From assembly GCF_034931365.1 (NCBI RefSeq), contig NZ_JAYGII010000013.1, forward strand, positions 1 through 64,000: 64,000 nucleotides of DNA. Direction: 5' to 3'. Positions 32,574 to 42,416 of this stretch are shown piece by piece. Both the position numbers and the translations under genes were made by a program. The notes below the pieces were generated by a model, which was not told the DNA's origin, made no database searches, and worked only from the letters and a program-made list of their open reading frames with translations. Positions within the stretch are counted from its first letter, which is position 1. The number at the start of each line of letters is the position of its first letter. This stretch comes from Natronospira elongata (lineage in GTDB: Bacteria; Pseudomonadota; Gammaproteobacteria; Natronospirales; Natronospiraceae).

Positions 32574-32577
32574 GATC

Positions 32578-33000
32578 GTGACTGCAGAAAAGCAGGAAAA
32601 GCTCACCGGCGAGGCATTGAATCGCTGGATCGTGGACGCCCTGGAAGACATCAAGGCCCGTGACATCACGGTGCTGGATGTCCGACAGATCACCCCCATC
32701 CTGGATACCATCATCATCGCTTCGGGTACCTCCAGCCGCCATGTGGCCTCGGTGGCCGAGCACCTGGTGCGGGCGGTGAAAAAAGCCGGCATGAAACCCG
32801 CGGGGGTGGAAGGCGAACCCGGCTCGGACTGGGTGCTGGTGGATCTCGGCGAAGCCGTCGTGCATGTCATGCACCCGGAATCCCGGGCCTTCTACAACCT
32901 TGAAAAGCTGTGGAGCCTGGATGACCAGGACGAGGCCGGCCGCGATGCCCGTGCCCGGGTTGCCGGCGGTGGCCGGCCGCCCTCCATGTCCGGCGGTTGA
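32578..33000 (+). CDS. rsfS: Ribosome silencing factor RsfS
   Basis: A 140-residue protein of the Iojap/RsfS family that binds ribosomal protein uL14 and blocks subunit joining in starvation. The core GTSSRHVASVAEHLV and GSDWVLVDLGEAVVHVMHP segments are characteristic. The C-terminal tail of about 25 residues is Gly/Arg-rich and variable. GTG start four bases after the nadD stop, with AAGGAGG upstream. Confidence 0.95.
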   Translation: MTAEKQEKLTGEALNRWIVDALEDIKARDITVLDVRQITPILDTIIIASGTSSRHVASVAEHLVRAVKKAGMKPAGVEGEPGSDWVLVDLGEAVVHVMHPESRAFYNLEKLWSLDDQDEAGRDARARVAGGGRPPSMSGG

Positions 33001-33009
33001 GGCCCGAAT

Positions 33010-33477
33010 ATGCGCATCCGCTTGCTCGCCGTGGGCCAGCGCCAGCCGGCGTGGATCAATGACGGCTTCCGGGAATATGCTCGCCGCCTGCCCCATGAAT
33101 GCCGCCTGCAGCTCAAGGAAATCACCCCGGGCCGCCGTGGCAGCGGCCGCACCGCTGACGGCGCCAGGGCCGAGGAGGCCGAGCGCATCCTCAAGACCGT
33201 CGGCGACGATCGCCTCGTCGCCCTGGACGAGCGAGGCAAGTCGGTGGACACCCTGAAACTGTCGGGTTGGCTCGGCGACTGGTTGATGGATGGCCGCGAC
33301 CTGTCCTTGGTCATCGGCGGCGCCGACGGCCTGGATGCCAGCGTGCTGGAACGGGCTGATCGCCGCTGGAGTCTGTCACCATTGACCCTGCCCCATGGTC
33401 TGGTCCGGGTGATCGTGGCCGAGCAACTCTACCGCGCCTGGTCCGTGCGCAGTGGTCATCCCTATCATCGCGCCTGA
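33010..33477 (+). CDS. rlmH: 23S rRNA (pseudouridine1915-N3)-methyltransferase RlmH
   Basis: A 155-residue SPOUT methyltransferase acting on helix 69 of 23S rRNA. Knot motifs are clear: LVIGGADGL (SAM loop) and LSPLTLPHGLVRVIVAEQLYRA near the end, with HPYHRA as the C-terminus, all typical. It follows rsfS by 9 bp and precedes maf by 4 bp. Confidence 0.97.
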   Translation: MRIRLLAVGQRQPAWINDGFREYARRLPHECRLQLKEITPGRRGSGRTADGARAEEAERILKTVGDDRLVALDERGKSVDTLKLSGWLGDWLMDGRDLSLVIGGADGLDASVLERADRRWSLSPLTLPHGLVRVIVAEQLYRAWSVRSGHPYHRA

Positions 33478-33481
33478 TCCC

Positions 33482-34063
33482 ATGCCCAGACTCATCCTCG
33501 CGTCCCAGTCACCCCGCCGCAAGGCACTGCTTGAGCAGCTCGGCCTCGACTTTCAGGTCATGCCGGCGGATATCGATGAAACCGTGACCCCGGGCGAGGG
33601 GCCTGGCGAGTTCGTGCGCCGCATGGCGAGGCAAAAGGCCGCCGCCATCCTCGCCCGCGAGCCCGGGGCCCTGGTGCTGGGTTCCGACACGGCCGTGGTG
33701 CTCGACGACCACATCATGGGCAAGCCCCGCGACCAGGCGGATGGCGCCGCCATGCTGGCGCGGCTGTCGGGGCGCAGCCATCAGGTCTTCTCCGCCGTCG
33801 CCCTGGCCGGGCCGAATGGCGTCGAAGACCGGCTCAATATCAATGAAGTCCGCTTTCGCCCCATCACTCCGGCCGAGGCCGAGGCCTACTGGAACACCGG
33901 CGAGCCATCCGACAAGGCCGGCGGCTATGCCATCCAGGGTCTGGGCGCGATCTTCGTCGAGCACCTGGCCGGCAGCTATTCCGGCGTCATGGGCTTGCCC
34001 CTGTTTGAAACGGCAGCGCTGCTGCAGGCTTCCAACCTGCCGATTCTCACGCCGCAGATTTAG
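33482..34063 (+). CDS. maf: Maf/YhdE-type nucleoside triphosphate pyrophosphatase
   Basis: A 193-residue house-cleaning pyrophosphatase. SQSPRRKALLEQLG near the N-terminus is the Maf signature, GSDTAVVLDDHIMGKP holds the metal-binding acid, and KAGGYAIQGLG is the third motif. The sequence pattern fits the dTTP/UTP pyrophosphatase branch (YhdE). ATG 33482 is chosen over 33452, which lies inside rlmH. Confidence 0.93.
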   Translation: MPRLILASQSPRRKALLEQLGLDFQVMPADIDETVTPGEGPGEFVRRMARQKAAAILAREPGALVLGSDTAVVLDDHIMGKPRDQADGAAMLARLSGRSHQVFSAVALAGPNGVEDRLNINEVRFRPITPAEAEAYWNTGEPSDKAGGYAIQGLGAIFVEHLAGSYSGVMGLPLFETAALLQASNLPILTPQI

Positions 34064-34324
34064 CGCTGAACTTGCCGTGCCCCCCCTCCTCTTGCTGTGA
34101 GATGCCCACTAGCTCTCAGTCGAGTAGTGCGCCAGGCCCCTGCGGGAGCCACCGGAACGAAGCCCCCCAACCCGAGGACTGGACCAGTGGTTCCAGAGTG
34201 GTGACCCGAACTTGCCGCGTTCTAGCTCTCCGACTTTCAGTTCTGACGTCCCTCGCTGTGGCAAAATGCAGGGCTTGGCCCAAACACTGGCAATTCGGCA
34301 CAGCCCCAGGAAAAAACCAGGCCC
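34064..34324. other. Intergenic gap between maf and rng
   Basis: 261 bp without a convincing gene. It holds two short direct repeats (GAACTTGCCG at 34068 and 34208; CTAGCTCTC at 34109 and 34222) and an 11-base palindrome (ACTGGACCAGT, near 34177). No terminator or promoter was recognised with confidence. Confidence 0.5.
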
Positions 34325-35794
34325 ATGAGCGAGGAAATACTGGTCAACGTCACGCCCCGTGAAACCCGGGTGGCCCTGCTGGAAAACGGCGCGCTCCAGG
34401 AAGTAATGATCGAGCGCTCCAACAGCCGGGGCCTGGTGGGCAATCTCTACAAGGGCCGGGTCTCGCGGGTACTGCCCGGCATGCAGGCCGCCTTTATCGA
34501 CATCGGCCTGGCCCGCACCGCCTTTCTGCACGCCTCGGACATCGTCCGCTCCGCCCACACCGAGAGCGAAACCCCCTCGGCCGGGCCCGCCAACATCCGC
34601 GACCTGGTTCACGAGGGTAAGGAAATCCTGGTCCAGGTGCTCAAGGACCCCCTGGGCACGAAAGGGGCGCGGCTTACCACCCATATCAGCATCCCCTCCC
34701 GCTATCTGGTCTATCTACCCGGCGGCAAGGGCGTGGGCCTGTCCACTCGCATCGAGAACGAGCACGAGCGGTCCCGGCTGCAGGGGGCGGTGGGGCAATT
34801 CATGGATGAGGTCAGCCAGGGTGGTTACATCGTCCGGACCGCCGGCGAGGACGCACCGGTGGATGCCTTGCGCGCCGACATGCTCTTCCTGAGTCGTCTC
34901 TGGGAGTCCGTCCGCGAGGGTTCCGCGAATGCCCAGCCCGGTGATCTGGTCCACGAGGATCTGCCGCTGCCGGTGCGAATCCTGCGGGACATGATGGGCG
35001 AGGGGGTGGAGCAGGTGCGAGTGGATTCGGAATCCACCTACAAGCGCATGAAACATTTCGCCGACCGTTTCACCCCCGAACTGAGCCCCCGTGTCCAGCA
35101 TTACACCGGCCGCCGACCCATCTTTGATCTCTACGGGGTGGATGATGAAATCGATCGCGCCCTGGATCGCCGGGTCAACCTGAAGTCGGGTGGCTATCTG
35201 ATTATCGATCAGACCGAGGCCATGACCACCATCGACGTCAATACCGGTGGCTTCGTGGGCAGCCGCAATCTGGAGGAAACCGCCCTCAAGACCAATCTCG
35301 AGGCGGCCCGGGCCATTGCCCGCCAATTGCGATTGCGCAATCTCGGCGGGATCATCATCATCGACTTCATCGACATGGAGGATGAGGAGCACCGTGGCCT
35401 GGTGCTCAAGGCACTGGAGCGGGCCCTGGCCCAGGACCCGGCCAAGAATCAGGTTTGCGAGGTCTCGGCGCTGGGCCTGGTGGAGATGACCCGGAAACGC
35501 ACGCGGGAAAGCCTTGAGCATGTGCTCTGCGAGCCTTGTCCAACCTGTGAAGGTCGGGCTTCGGTCAAGACCGCCGAAACTGTCTGCTTCGACGTTTTTC
35601 GCGAGATTCTCAGGGAAGCCGGCCAGTATGAAGTCCAGGAGTTGCTGGTGATCGCCTCCCAGGCGGTGGTGGATATATTGCTGGACGAGGAATCCGCCAG
35701 CCTTGCCGAGGTGGAGGAGATGGTGGGCAAGCCCATTCGCCTGCAGGTGGAAAGCCAGTACTCCCAGGAACAGTTTGACGTGGTCCCGACCTGA
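34325..35794 (+). CDS. rng: Ribonuclease G
   Basis: A 489-residue endoribonuclease that matures 16S rRNA 5' ends and takes part in mRNA decay. An N-terminal S1 domain (VGNLYKGRVSRVLPGMQAAFIDIG) is followed by the RNase E/G catalytic core with DQTEAMTTIDVNTGGFVG and IIIDFIDME, and the zinc-link cysteines in CEPCPTCEGR. There is no long C-terminal scaffold, so it is RNase G, not RNase E. Followed closely by yhdP, the common gammaproteobacterial order. Confidence 0.96.
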   Translation: MSEEILVNVTPRETRVALLENGALQEVMIERSNSRGLVGNLYKGRVSRVLPGMQAAFIDIGLARTAFLHASDIVRSAHTESETPSAGPANIRDLVHEGKEILVQVLKDPLGTKGARLTTHISIPSRYLVYLPGGKGVGLSTRIENEHERSRLQGAVGQFMDEVSQGGYIVRTAGEDAPVDALRADMLFLSRLWESVREGSANAQPGDLVHEDLPLPVRILRDMMGEGVEQVRVDSESTYKRMKHFADRFTPELSPRVQHYTGRRPIFDLYGVDDEIDRALDRRVNLKSGGYLIIDQTEAMTTIDVNTGGFVGSRNLEETALKTNLEAARAIARQLRLRNLGGIIIIDFIDMEDEEHRGLVLKALERALAQDPAKNQVCEVSALGLVEMTRKRTRESLEHVLCEPCPTCEGRASVKTAETVCFDVFREILREAGQYEVQELLVIASQAVVDILLDEESASLAEVEEMVGKPIRLQVESQYSQEQFDVVPT

Positions 35795-35808
35795 ATCATG
35801 TGGATGCG

Positions 35809-38800
35809 ATGAGCGATATTGGATGGCGAACACGGCTGTTGCGCTGGCTGGCCGGCAGCCTTGCCGCCGTGCTCATCCTCATGGCGGTGCTGGTGGGCGC
35901 GTTCCGCCTCCTGGTGCCGCAGGTGGCCGAATATCGCGAGGCCATCGCCGCCTGGGCCGGCGAGGCCATCGGCGCGGAAATGGAGATTGCCGAGATCGAT
36001 GTCCGCTGGCGCGGATTGGTGCCGGAAATCCTGTTCCGCGACGTGAGGCTGCGCGCCGCCGATGAGGCGGTCGAGCCGATTGCCGCCGAGGAAATTGCCG
36101 TTCAGGCCTCCCTGCTTGATCTCCTGCGTCCCGGTCCCGTGCGCCCCGGGCGGGTGGTACTGCGCGGCGGGGACTTCAGTCTCGTGCGGGAAGCCGATGG
36201 CACGGTCCTTGTGCCCGGGATTGCCCGGTTCGAGCCCAATGGCGGTGGTATTGAGGCGGTGGAGCCGGTGGTGGAGCGGATTCTGGCCCGGGCGGATTAC
36301 CGGATCGAGGCGAGCCGTTTTACCTACACGGATCGACAGCAGGACATCGGGCCCTGGGACATCGGTGTGGACAGGCTGTCGCTGTATTCCGAGGGTCGTC
36401 GCCATCGCCTGCAGGGGCAATTGCAGTTGCCCGAGGCCCTGGGCGGTGATCTGCAATTGAGTCTCGAGGCCGAGGGGCCGGTCGGGGCGCTGCGGGATTG
36501 GCAGTGGCAGGGCGAGCTGGACGTGGTGGCACTGGCATTGAATTGGCCCGTGGAACGCCTCCCCGGACCCTGGTTGCGCCCGCTGGAGGGTGAGATGGAC
36601 CTGAGCGGTCGTCTGGCCGGGCAGGGTTTGACGCTGGAATCGGTTCAGGCTGACGTGGATGTGTCCGCGCTGCGCCCCCTTGATGAAGGTCCCGTACTGC
36701 GGGGGCCGGAACAACCGCCTCGGGGTGAGCTCCGCCTGCACGGTATTGACTGGCAGGCCCAGCGTCGCGGTTGGCGGTTCAGCGTGGCTGATCTGGCCCT
36801 GGGCGGCTTGGGCTGGCCGGACTCCCGTATTGATCTGCAATGGCAGGGCGACCGGGATAACGCTCGGGTGACCGCCAATCTGCGTTACCTGGATCTGGGC
36901 GATGCGGTTGCCGTGGCCCGACAGATTCTTTCCCCCGGGGAGGCACCCCGGCTGTGGCTGGATCGCCTGCAGCCGGAAGGCGAACTGCGTGATGTGATTG
37001 GCGAAGTGCAGCTACGGGAGGGTGAGCCGGCCGAGTACGGGGCCCGAGCCCGGGTCACGGGGCTGGGCATGGAAAGCTGGGAGGATATCCCGGGCTTTGC
37101 CGGTGTCACCGGCTGGTTGCGGGCCGATGAAGCCGGCGGGCACTTTGAGCTGGATGCCGGTCCGGTTGTCTTCGACTATCCCACCCTGTTCCGTGATCCC
37201 CTGCATGCCGAGCGGGTCACGTCCCGCGTGGACTGGCAGCGGGTGGATGCGGGCTGGGATATTCAGGCCAGCGATATTCAGGTGCGCAACGAGGATGCCC
37301 GGGTAGCCGCGGAGCTGGGCGTGGACTTCCGTCCGGGCGGCCCCCATTGGGTCACCCTTGAGGCCGAAGTGCCCACTGCCCGAAGTGACAATCTGTCCCG
37401 CTATCTGCCGGTGGGGCGCATGCCGGAAACGGCCGTCGACTGGCTCGATCACGCCATCCTGTCCGGCCAGGCACGCAATGGGCGGGTCCTGGTAGACGGC
37501 CCGACCCGGCCCTTTCCCTATCACAACGGCGAAGGCCGTTTCGAGATCGATTTCGACGTGGTCGATGGTGGCCTGCGCTTCGATGAGGATTGGCCGGTGA
37601 TGCGGGATGTGGATGCCCGGGTCAGTTTCCGCGGCCCGGGGATGACGGTCGAGGCTCGGCAGGGGCGGATTGCCGGCTATCAGGTGGATTCGGCCCAGGC
37701 CCATATCGACGATCTGCAGAATCCGGAGGTGGAGATTGAGGGCCAGGCACACGGTGAGTTGGCCGATGGTCTTCGCTTTCTCCGCGATGGCCCCCTGGCA
37801 GAGTGGTTTGGGCGCCCATTGGCCGATGTCAGTCTGCAAGGCGGTAGTGAACTGGACTTGAGCCTGAGTGTTCCGGTTCGCCAGGTGGCGGATCTGCGTC
37901 TTGATGGAGAGGTCAGCCTGAGTGCCGTGTCCGGTGGCGCCGAGTGGCTGCCGGGTGAAATCTCGGCGCTGGAGGGCAAGCTGTATTTCAGCGAACAGGC
38001 GGCCTGGGCCGAGTCCATTACCGGTCAGCATCTGGGTGGCGCCTTCCGGCTGGCGCTGGACCCCGGCAGTCGGGGCCGACATGCCGATGAGGATGACCCA
38101 CCGTACTCGGTCGCCCACATCCAGGGTCACTCCCGTATCGAGGCCCTGGCGGCGGAACGGCCGGAACTGGCCTTCCTTGATCGCCTGGATGGTGGCGTGG
38201 ATTGGGAAAGTCGTGTGCGCGTCGACAATCGACCCAACGGTGAGCCCATCCAGGTCACGATTGACAGCCAGCTGAAGGGCCTGGCAGTCGACCTGCCCGA
38301 GCCCTTGTCCAAGGCTGCCGAGGAAAGCATGCCTTTGTCGGTGCGTTTCCCGGTCGGGCAAGGCGCCAGCCGAGTGGAACTGGATTACGGCGGTTTTCTG
38401 GCCCTGACCCTGCAAGTGGGGGAGGATGCCGACGGCCAGACCGGCGTCCACGGTCTGCGGGCCGATCTCAACCAGGTTCGCGAGCCGGATGCGGTGGCGG
38501 ACGGCATTCGGGTTGCCGGTCGCGCTGATTATCTCTCCCTCCTGCCCTGGCTTACTGTGGATTGGACACGCGGTGAGGCCGACGGGGGCATGGCGCTGGA
38601 AGGCCTGACCCTGGATGTGGATCGGTTGCGATTGGGCATGCTGTCGCTGGAATCCCAGGGGGTCAGTCTGGATCGGGAAGCCCTGGGCTGGCGGGTCGAG
38701 CTGCGTGGTGATGATGCCAGCGGTGAGTTGCTGATTCCCGCCGATGTGACCCGAACGCGTTCCACCGTCGAGGGACGGCTGGAGCATTTGAGATTGCGTC

Positions 38801-39678
38801 TGGCCGAGGCGGAGGTTGCCGAGCTGGCGGCCATGGACCCGCGCAGCCTGCCCTCACTGGACTTTCAGGTGGAGCGTGTCAGCCGCAACGGTATGGAAGT
38901 GAACGATCTGGCGCTGAAACTCCAGGCGGCACCCGATGGGGTGATTCTTCAGCAATTCAGTACGGCAGGCGATTTGTTGCGGGTGGAGCTTGGTGGCGAA
39001 TGGCGTGATGACGCCCTGCTGGGTGAGCGGGGGCGTTTGACCGGGCGCATGGAGAGCGGTGATCTGGCTGCGGCACTGCGCTTGTTTGATTTTGTGCCGG
39101 GGCTGGAGTCCCGGCAGGCGGAAGTCGATCTCAATCTGTCCTGGCACGGCCCGCTGGATGCCACTGTATTGGGCAGACTGGGTGGCGAGACTCGCCTGCG
39201 CCTGGGGTCTGGTCAGCTTCGCGAGGTCAGCCCGGGGGCCGGTCGGGTCGTGGGACTGTTCAGCCTGCAGGCGCTTCCCCGACGGCTGTTCGGGGATTTT
39301 CGTGATGTCTTCGGGCGCGGCCTGCGTTTCGACAGCATCAGCGGGGATTTTCATATCGCCGACGGTGATGTGTTTACCGGCGACCTGGCCCTGGAAGGTC
39401 CGGCGGTGAATCTGCGCCTTGCCGGGCGTACCGGCCTGTACAGTCGCGATTATGATCACCATGTCAGCGTTTCCTCGCCCGTGGGGGCGACCCTGCCGGT
39501 GGCGGGTGCCATTGCCGGGGGTGTCACCCTCGGTGCCGCCATGCTGGTACTCTCGGAACTGTTTCGCGGGCCGTTGGCCAGAGTGGGTAATCTCGAATAT
39601 CGTCTGCAGGGCGCCTGGGAGGACCCGCGGGTGATTCCCCTGGATGAAGAAGCGCGGAGGGCGTTGGATGAAGAGTGA
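35809..39678 (+). CDS. yhdP: YhdP-family AsmA-like phospholipid transport protein
   Basis: A roughly 1289-residue protein with one N-terminal membrane helix (about residues 10-32) and a very long periplasmic part that ends in the conserved AsmA-like C-terminal region (GRVVGLFSLQALPRRLFGDF and GPAVNLRLAGRTGL). The length is normal for YhdP, which with TamB and YdbH moves phospholipids to the outer membrane along a beta-groove. ATG 35809 and GTG 35800 are both possible; neither has a strong ribosome site. It is downstream of rng as in relatives. Confidence 0.92.
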   Translation: MSDIGWRTRLLRWLAGSLAAVLILMAVLVGAFRLLVPQVAEYREAIAAWAGEAIGAEMEIAEIDVRWRGLVPEILFRDVRLRAADEAVEPIAAEEIAVQASLLDLLRPGPVRPGRVVLRGGDFSLVREADGTVLVPGIARFEPNGGGIEAVEPVVERILARADYRIEASRFTYTDRQQDIGPWDIGVDRLSLYSEGRRHRLQGQLQLPEALGGDLQLSLEAEGPVGALRDWQWQGELDVVALALNWPVERLPGPWLRPLEGEMDLSGRLAGQGLTLESVQADVDVSALRPLDEGPVLRGPEQPPRGELRLHGIDWQAQRRGWRFSVADLALGGLGWPDSRIDLQWQGDRDNARVTANLRYLDLGDAVAVARQILSPGEAPRLWLDRLQPEGELRDVIGEVQLREGEPAEYGARARVTGLGMESWEDIPGFAGVTGWLRADEAGGHFELDAGPVVFDYPTLFRDPLHAERVTSRVDWQRVDAGWDIQASDIQVRNEDARVAAELGVDFRPGGPHWVTLEAEVPTARSDNLSRYLPVGRMPETAVDWLDHAILSGQARNGRVLVDGPTRPFPYHNGEGRFEIDFDVVDGGLRFDEDWPVMRDVDARVSFRGPGMTVEARQGRIAGYQVDSAQAHIDDLQNPEVEIEGQAHGELADGLRFLRDGPLAEWFGRPLADVSLQGGSELDLSLSVPVRQVADLRLDGEVSLSAVSGGAEWLPGEISALEGKLYFSEQAAWAESITGQHLGGAFRLALDPGSRGRHADEDDPPYSVAHIQGHSRIEALAAERPELAFLDRLDGGVDWESRVRVDNRPNGEPIQVTIDSQLKGLAVDLPEPLSKAAEESMPLSVRFPVGQGASRVELDYGGFLALTLQVGEDADGQTGVHGLRADLNQVREPDAVADGIRVAGRADYLSLLPWLTVDWTRGEADGGMALEGLTLDVDRLRLGMLSLESQGVSLDREALGWRVELRGDDASGELLIPADVTRTRSTVEGRLEHLRLRLAEAEVAELAAMDPRSLPSLDFQVERVSRNGMEVNDLALKLQAAPDGVILQQFSTAGDLLRVELGGEWRDDALLGERGRLTGRMESGDLAAALRLFDFVPGLESRQAEVDLNLSWHGPLDATVLGRLGGETRLRLGSGQLREVSPGAGRVVGLFSLQALPRRLFGDFRDVFGRGLRFDSISGDFHIADGDVFTGDLALEGPAVNLRLAGRTGLYSRDYDHHVSVSSPVGATLPVAGAIAGGVTLGAAMLVLSELFRGPLARVGNLEYRLQGAWEDPRVIPLDEEARRALDEE

Positions 39679-40030
39679 TTGCCGACATCGGTGGCGATCT
39701 TGGGCGGGTCGACTGAGTGGCTTGCTGCTGTTTCTGGCGGTCGGCAGTCTGTCCGCCGAGACCTGGGTCCTGGACCAGGCTGAATGGAGTCGACCGCGCA
39801 GCGGCGAGACGGTGATCGCCATGCCGCCAGTGGCTCAGGCGGTCCGCCACTGGCATGAGCAGGACGAGGCTCGCCTTGAGCTGGTCTATCCCGGCGGTGA
39901 GCGGGGTGAGCTGTGGGCCTCCGAGTTGCGCGACTGGCTGATTGCCCTGGGCATGGAACCTGCCGCCGTTGTGCTTCAGCCTGGTGCGCCCAGCGAGGAA
40001 GAGCTGTTGCTGCGGGTACGGGCGAACTGA
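39668..40030 (+). CDS. Exported protein of unknown function between yhdP and nitrilase
   Basis: A 120-residue protein with a signal peptide (hydrophobic core from GLLLFLAVGSLSA, cleavage before ETW) and a small soluble domain of about 80 residues. The first ATG supported by GGAGG is 39668, overlapping the yhdP stop by 11 bp, so it is coupled to yhdP. I do not recognise a family; the RSGETVIAMPPVAQAVRHW stretch and the ELRDWLIALGM motif look like a small periplasmic domain. Position suggests a role linked to envelope function. Confidence 0.65.
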   Translation: MKSDCRHRWRSWAGRLSGLLLFLAVGSLSAETWVLDQAEWSRPRSGETVIAMPPVAQAVRHWHEQDEARLELVYPGGERGELWASELRDWLIALGMEPAAVVLQPGAPSEEELLLRVRAN

Positions 40031-40077
40031 GCCGTGAAGGCCGGTAATTCCACTTTTGAGCAGAAGGGGTTGAGCAA

Positions 40078-40929
40078 ATGAGCGACAGTCACGACAGGCC
40101 GGGCGAGGAACAGGCGCCACGAGCTGCCGCGATCCAGATGGCCTCGGGGCCCCATGTCAGCGCCAATCTGCTGGAGGCCGAGCGCCTGCTGGCCGCGGCA
40201 GCGGCTTCGGGTGCGGCGCTGGCGGTCCTGCCCGAGAATTTCGCCATGCTGGGCCAGGATGATGCCGAGCGCGTGGAGCATGCCGAGGGCGATGGTGATG
40301 GTCCCCTGCAACAGTGGCTCAAGGAACAAGCCAGGCGTCATGAAATATGGATTGTGGGTGGCACCATCCCCCTCGAAGCCGAGGCTGGACGCATCAGCGC
40401 CGCCTGCCTGGTTTATGACCATGCGGGAGAGAGGCGTGCCCGCTTCGACAAGATGCACCTGTTCGATGTGACCCTGCCGGACGGTCGCGAGCAGTATCGA
40501 GAGTCCGCTTCCACTCGGCCGGGGCGCGAAGTGGTGGTGCTCGACTCCCCCATCGGCCGCCTGGGGCTCGCAGTCTGTTACGATTTGCGTTTTCCCGAGT
40601 TGTTCCGGGAAATGTCCGATCAGGGGGCCGAGGTCTTTGCCGTGCCCTCCGCCTTTACCGCCCAGACCGGGCGCGCTCACTGGGAGTTGCTGCTGCGGGC
40701 GCGGGCGGTGGAAAACCTTTGCTACGTGGTGGCCGGCGCCCAGGGTGGCTTTCACGTCAGTGGCCGCGAGACCTGGGGCCACAGCATGATTGTCGATCCC
40801 TGGGGCGGCATTCTCGCCGAGCAGGAACAGGGCTCCGGCGTGGTCAGTGCCCCCATCTCGCTGGAACGGCTGCGCAGTCTGCGCAAGCGTTTCCCCGTCT
40901 TGAGCCATCGTCAGATGGCGACTGTCTGA
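40078..40929 (+). CDS. Nitrilase-superfamily amidase (deaminated glutathione amidase-like)
   Basis: A 283-residue carbon-nitrogen hydrolase with the full Glu-Lys-Cys triad: Glu53 in LPENF, Lys125 in DKMHLFD and Cys167 in VCYDLRFPELFR. The exact form of these motifs and the conserved position between yhdP and tldD fit the Nit1 branch, whose eukaryotic and E. coli members remove the amide of deaminated glutathione, a metabolite-repair task. Cytoplasmic; no signal peptide. Confidence 0.88.
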   Translation: MSDSHDRPGEEQAPRAAAIQMASGPHVSANLLEAERLLAAAAASGAALAVLPENFAMLGQDDAERVEHAEGDGDGPLQQWLKEQARRHEIWIVGGTIPLEAEAGRISAACLVYDHAGERRARFDKMHLFDVTLPDGREQYRESASTRPGREVVVLDSPIGRLGLAVCYDLRFPELFREMSDQGAEVFAVPSAFTAQTGRAHWELLLRARAVENLCYVVAGAQGGFHVSGRETWGHSMIVDPWGGILAEQEQGSGVVSAPISLERLRSLRKRFPVLSHRQMATV

Positions 40930-40952
40930 TCAATTTGGAGTAGGTACAAGGC

Positions 40953-42392
40953 ATGACTGATGCCCTGAAAATTGCCAGAGCCAACTTGCTGGAACCCAAC
41001 GGCCTGGACGAGGACGCCCTGTCCCGCATCCTGGGCAAGATGATGAGCGCCTCGGTGGATGAGGCGGACCTCTACTTTCAGTTGTCCCGCCGTGAGAACT
41101 GGTCCCTGGAGGACGGCATCGTCAAGGAAGGCGGACATGGCGTGGACCAGGGGGTGGGATTGCGCGCGGTCTCCGGTGAAAAATCCGGCTTTGCCTATTC
41201 CGACGAGATTGTCCTGCCGGCCCTGGAAAAGGCTTCAGGAATGGCACGGGCGATCGCCAGCGGTGGCCAGTCCGGCCGACTCCAGGCCTGGAAGGCCCGT
41301 GGGGGGGGTCAGCTCTACCAGCCCATCGACCCGATCGAAACCCTGAGCTCGGACGAGAAGGTGGCCCTGCTGCAGCGGGTGGATGCCGCCTGCCGCGCCG
41401 AGGACAATCGGATCAAGAAGGTCACCGTCGGCCTGGCCGGCGTGCATGAAACCGTGCTGGTTGCGGGCAATGATGGCCGTTTGGTGGCCGATGTCCGGCC
41501 GCTGATTCGCATGAATGTGGTCTGCATCGCCGAGCAGGACGGGCGCCACGAACAGGGTGTGGCCGGCGCCGGTGGCCGGATTTCCATGCGCGACTTCCTG
41601 GCCGATGACGAGCCCCTGCGCCTGGCCCGGGAAGCCGCGCGTTCCGCCCTGGTCAATCTGGAAGCGGTGGAGGCGCCTGCCGGTACCATGCCGGTGGTGC
41701 TCGGGCCGGGCTGGCCCGGCGTCTTGTTGCACGAGGCCATCGGTCACGGCCTGGAAGGGGATTTCAATCGCAAGGGCACCTCGGCCTTTGCCGGCCGTAT
41801 TGGCCAGCGGGTGGCGAGCGAGTATTGCACCGTGGTGGATGACGGCACCCTGCCCGGGCGCCGTGGGTCACTCAACGTCGATGATGAAGGCGAAGCCACC
41901 CAATGCACCACCCTGATTGAAGACGGCATCCTCACCGCCTACATGCAGGATCGCATGAACGCCCGCCTGATGGGGCAGCGCAGTACCGGTAACGGTCGCC
42001 GGGAATCCTATGCCCATCTTCCCATGCCGCGCATGACCAATACCTACATGCAACCCGGCCCCCATGACCCCGAAGAAATCATCCGCTCGGTCAAGCGCGG
42101 CCTCTACGCGGTCAACTTCGGCGGCGGTCAGGTGGACATCACCTCCGGCAAGTTCGTGTTTTCGGCCAGCGAGGCCTATCTCATCGAGAACGGCCGCATC
42201 ACCCGTCCGGTCAAGGGTGCGACCCTGATTGGCAATGGGCCTGATGTGCTTACTCAGGTGAGCATGGTCGGGACGGATCTGGAACTGGATCGCGGCATTG
42301 GTGTCTGCGGCAAGGACGGGCAGGCCGTTCCGGTCGGTGTCGGTCAGCCCACCCTCAAGGTGGACCGGCTGACTGTTGGCGGCACCGGCTAG
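40953..42392 (+). CDS. tldD: Metalloprotease TldD
   Basis: A 479-residue zinc peptidase subunit. The metal motif is HEAIGH (residues 260-265) in LLHEAIGHGLEGDFNRKG. TldD pairs with TldE/PmbA, which is encoded in this window at 56447, to form a peptidase that cleaves unfolded peptides such as microcin B17 precursors. The length equals that of E. coli TldD. It follows the nitrilase gene by 23 bp. Confidence 0.96.
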   Translation: MTDALKIARANLLEPNGLDEDALSRILGKMMSASVDEADLYFQLSRRENWSLEDGIVKEGGHGVDQGVGLRAVSGEKSGFAYSDEIVLPALEKASGMARAIASGGQSGRLQAWKARGGGQLYQPIDPIETLSSDEKVALLQRVDAACRAEDNRIKKVTVGLAGVHETVLVAGNDGRLVADVRPLIRMNVVCIAEQDGRHEQGVAGAGGRISMRDFLADDEPLRLAREAARSALVNLEAVEAPAGTMPVVLGPGWPGVLLHEAIGHGLEGDFNRKGTSAFAGRIGQRVASEYCTVVDDGTLPGRRGSLNVDDEGEATQCTTLIEDGILTAYMQDRMNARLMGQRSTGNGRRESYAHLPMPRMTNTYMQPGPHDPEEIIRSVKRGLYAVNFGGGQVDITSGKFVFSASEAYLIENGRITRPVKGATLIGNGPDVLTQVSMVGTDLELDRGIGVCGKDGQAVPVGVGQPTLKVDRLTVGGTG

Positions 42393-42416
42393 ACACCGGG
42401 GCCCGGGAGCACAACC

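Noticed and set aside
34064..34324. Small gene between maf and rng
   Set aside because: Short frames there lack ribosome sites and overlap rng; only weak short repeats are present.
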